DNA of 25,933 nt, from positions 1 to 25,933 of the forward strand of contig CALBSU010000227.1 of NCBI GenBank assembly GCA_937967285.1. The letters are read 5' to 3'. The translations under genes and the position numbers were made by a program. The notes under the pieces are model-generated. The model was not told the origin of the DNA and ran no database searches. It saw nothing but the letters and a program-made list of their open reading frames with translations. Of this stretch, positions 17,478-25,933 are shown piece by piece; position 1 is the first letter of the stretch; each line of letters opens with the position of its first letter. The stretch comes from an uncultured Acidobacteriota bacterium. Lineage in GTDB: Bacteria; Acidobacteriota; Blastocatellia; RBC074.

Positions 17478-17481
<4 letters not shown>
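16318..17481 (+). CDS. Exported protein of an uncharacterised family
   Basis: I use the ATG at 16318 (387 residues), which opens directly into a signal peptide MRRIISLIIIIICALLQQQ. A GTG at 16300 is in frame but lies inside a hairpin. The mature part contains [46 protein letters not shown] and NRIEYLCLLIGRP, and ends VSGYYSTQLLQTIESF. I have seen this [22 protein letters not shown] pattern in unannotated exported proteins. The middle portion (VIPVVGNLAGPSALKKIAEYLR, then SAFYTSNVEFYL) has the alternating strand-helix look of a Rossmann-like or methyltransferase-like fold, but no confident SAM motif. The stop codon overlaps the start of the DUF454 gene. Function unknown. Confidence 0.75.
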
Positions 17482-17888
<407 letters not shown>

Positions 17889-17923
17889 AGAGGAACTTGA
17901 CAGAAAAAAACCGGAGATTAGCG

Positions 17924-20819
<2,896 letters not shown>

Positions 20820-20821
<2 letters not shown>

Positions 20822-21022
20822 TCAACCGCAAAGGCCGCCAAGGTGGCAAAGGGGAATAACCGCAAAGACCGCCAAGGTGGCAAAGGTTTTATTGGATGTT
20901 AATCCCCGAGCCCAGTCCACCGGGCATTTAATCGGGTTTCCATCCCATAAAAATCTTTGCTCCCTTTGCGGCCTTTGCGGTTGATCTCCCTTTGCTCCCT
21001 CGGCGGCCTTTGCGATCTATTC
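20820..21022. repeat. Palindromic repeat array of about 28-base units between convergent genes
   Basis: Two direct units beginning AACCGCAAAG (20824-20852 and 20858-20886) differ at one position over 29 bases. Two related units in inverse orientation follow (about 20954-20986 and 20990-21016). GATCAACCGCAAAGGCCGC at 20820-20838 is repeated exactly as its reverse complement at 20968-20986. The layout resembles a miniature inverted-repeat element. It begins at the stop codon of the GMC gene, and its right end lies 29 bases before the stop of the lactonase gene, filling the 229-base gap. It encodes no protein. Confidence 0.7.
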
Positions 21023-21050
21023 CAATTTGCGTTTTGAGCCGGCGATGCCA

Positions 21051-22178
21051 TCAGGCCGGGAGAAATTTCAGGCACACCGGCGCCGGGATTTCTGCCTGGG
21101 CTCCCGTAGCCTGCAGCGCTCCCGTCGCCTGATCGATCCGGAAGACCACGATATTGTCCGTCTTCTGATTCGCCGCCAGCAGAAAGCGTCCCGACGGGTC
21201 GATGACGAAGTTGCGAGGGAAATCGCCTCCGGTCGAAGTATGCCCGACCAGCGACATCCGACCGTTTGAAGGATCGATCGCGAAGGCAGCCAGGCTGTTG
21301 TGACCGCGATTGGTGCCGTAGACGAACCGCCCGTTCGGATGGACGTGAATGTCCGCCGGGTAGTTGGTTCCCGAGAATCCCTCAGGCAGCGTGGGCAGCG
21401 TCTGAATCTCGCTCAGTTCCCCGCTCCGATCGTTCCATGCGAGCGCGCTGATCGTCGAATCGAGTTCGTTGATCAGATAAACGAACTTATGCGAAGGATG
21501 GAAGTCGATATGGCGCGGTCCGGCGCCGGGTTTCGTCTGATAGAACGGCTGCGTGTTCGGTTTCAGCCTGCCGCCCGAGAAGCGATAGATCATCACTCTG
21601 TCGATCCCCAGATCGACAGCCAGAGCGCGATTCCCCGCCCGGTCAAACATGACGCAGTGAGCATGCGGCCCTTTCTGCCGTGCGGGATCTCCGCCGGTTC
21701 CGCCATGCTGGACGACATCGACGGCCGCACCGAGGCTTCCGTTCTTATTAACAGGCAGCACGCACAGATTGCCGGTGCCGTAATTGGCGACCGCAGCAAA
21801 CCTGCCGCCGGGATGAATCGTCACGTAGCACGGCGAACCTCCGCGCGTCGACTGCTGGTTGATCTTCGTCAGCCCGCCCGTAGACTTATCGATCGAGTAT
21901 GAGACCAGCGCGCCGTCACCGACCTCGCTGACGGCGTAAAGCCTCCGCCTGTCGATCGCCAGATACGACGGGTTGACGATGCCTTTCGCCGTCCCCCGGA
22001 TGGTCAGGTTCCCAGTCTCGGGATCCATGCTGCAAATGTAGATTCCCTCGCTCTTGCCGCTGGTGTACGTCCCGACATAGAGCGTCAAGGGCTCTGCAGC
22101 CATTCCGCTTCTGCCCGCGGCCAGCGAGAACCCTGCGGCTCCCGCAATAAAACCCCTTCTCGTCATTGAGATCGACAT
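21051..22178 (-). CDS. Lactonase family beta-propeller protein (6-phosphogluconolactonase-like), Tat-exported
   Basis: The 375-residue protein begins with a twin-arginine signal (MTRRGFIAGAAGFSLAAG), so it is probably exported folded. The body is a seven-bladed lactonase propeller: LYVGTYTSGKSEGIYICSMD, VNPSYLAIDRRRLYAVSE, SPCYVTIHPGGRFAAVANYGTG, GPHAHCVMFD, GPRHIDFHPSHKFVYLINELDST, PADIHVHPNGRFVYGTNRGHNS and GGDFPRNFVIDPSGRFLLAANQ. YbhE/Pgl-type relatives hydrolyse 6-phosphogluconolactone in the cytosol. An exported form more likely acts on unphosphorylated sugar lactones. It converges with the GMC oxidoreductase, which could produce such lactones; this link is only suggestive. ATG codons at 22178 and 22166 are both possible. 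Confidence 0.9.
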   Translation of the reverse strand: MSISMTRRGFIAGAAGFSLAAGRSGMAAEPLTLYVGTYTSGKSEGIYICSMDPETGNLTIRGTAKGIVNPSYLAIDRRRLYAVSEVGDGALVSYSIDKSTGGLTKINQQSTRGGSPCYVTIHPGGRFAAVANYGTGNLCVLPVNKNGSLGAAVDVVQHGGTGGDPARQKGPHAHCVMFDRAGNRALAVDLGIDRVMIYRFSGGRLKPNTQPFYQTKPGAGPRHIDFHPSHKFVYLINELDSTISALAWNDRSGELSEIQTLPTLPEGFSGTNYPADIHVHPNGRFVYGTNRGHNSLAAFAIDPSNGRMSLVGHTSTGGDFPRNFVIDPSGRFLLAANQKTDNIVVFRIDQATGALQATGAQAEIPAPVCLKFLPA

Positions 22179-22231
22179 CTCGCTCGCTTTTCTTCCGGAC
22201 GGTCAATCGGCCTCTCCGGCATGAAGTGTTG

Positions 22232-23974
<1,743 letters not shown>

Positions 23975-23986
23975 CCCGGCCTCCTT

Positions 23987-24445
<459 letters not shown>

Positions 24446-24466
24446 ACGGGTTTCACCTTTCTGATG

Positions 24467-24514
24467 AGTACAAAGTACAAAGTATAAAGTATAAAGTTGC
24501 GTTCACTTTGTACT

Positions 24515-24536
<22 letters not shown>
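24467..24536. repeat. Near-perfect hairpin built from 7-base units (TACAAAG/TATAAAG)
   Basis: The left arm (24467-24497) consists of tandem units TACAAAG, TACAAAG, TATAAAG, TATAAAG. The right arm (24505-24536) is its reverse complement with a single base difference that would be a G-U pair in RNA. The loop is seven bases, giving a 31-bp stem. The element fills the spacer between two leftward genes and also contains the last codons and stop of the decarboxylase gene. It could attenuate or process the transcript. Confidence 0.7.

Positions 24537-25933
<1,397 letters not shown>

Noticed and set aside
20824..21016. CRISPR array
   Set aside because: There are two direct and two inverted copies with only about five bases between direct copies, no unique spacers of normal length and no cas genes.

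Overview
The window looks like chromosomal DNA from a GC-rich Gram-negative bacterium, most likely an Acidobacteriota. This rests on a secreted von Willebrand factor A protein of the type common in that phylum, several secreted TonB-C, FG-GAP and hydrolase proteins, and strong G/C preference at third codon positions. The phylum is an inference from gene content; there is no rRNA or marker set here. I see no tRNA, rRNA, CRISPR array, prophage, transposase or plasmid gene.

Layout. 1-1360 (minus) is the start of an N-methylhydantoinase A/oxoprolinase-type ATPase that runs off the left edge. 1361-1745 is an A/T-richer gap with several palindromes. 1746-5627 (plus) holds two paralogous small exported proteins, a larger exported protein of unknown function and the VWFA protein, separated by a terminator and a strongly structured leader. 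5670-6074 (minus) is a STAS-domain protein. 6235-10145 (plus) carries two adjacent PLP dehydratases, accD with a good sigma70-type promoter, and an M28 peptidase resembling glutaminyl cyclase. 10146-10409 is a possible structured leader before a DUF4177 gene.

10656-14997 (minus) is a probable operon in the order polyphosphate glucokinase-like ROK kinase, rsmI, TonB-C protein, NUDIX hydrolase, CPBP protease, small unknown protein. 15107-19102 (plus) has a PAF-acetylhydrolase-like lipase, an exported protein of an uncharacterised family, a DUF454/YbaN membrane protein and an FG-GAP repeat protein. 19157-20821 (plus) is a GMC oxidoreductase. 21051-25933 (minus) has a Tat-exported lactonase, an exported esterase, a DUF4440 lipoprotein and a diaminopimelate-decarboxylase-like enzyme that runs off the right edge.

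The most unusual signals are non-coding. Three inverted-repeat elements lie at gene borders: 19103-19215 contains the start codon and first residues of the GMC oxidoreductase; 20820-21022 is a palindromic array of about 28-base units starting at that gene's stop codon; 24467-24536 is a near-perfect 31-bp hairpin of 7-base units that encodes the last residues and stop codon of the decarboxylase. Two further structured regions, 3116-3197 and 10257-10335, precede genes and could be leader RNAs. The enzymes are mostly peripheral metabolism (PLP amino-acid lyases, sugar oxidation and lactone hydrolysis, exported hydrolases) plus housekeeping accD and rsmI; I see no single multi-gene system linking them.
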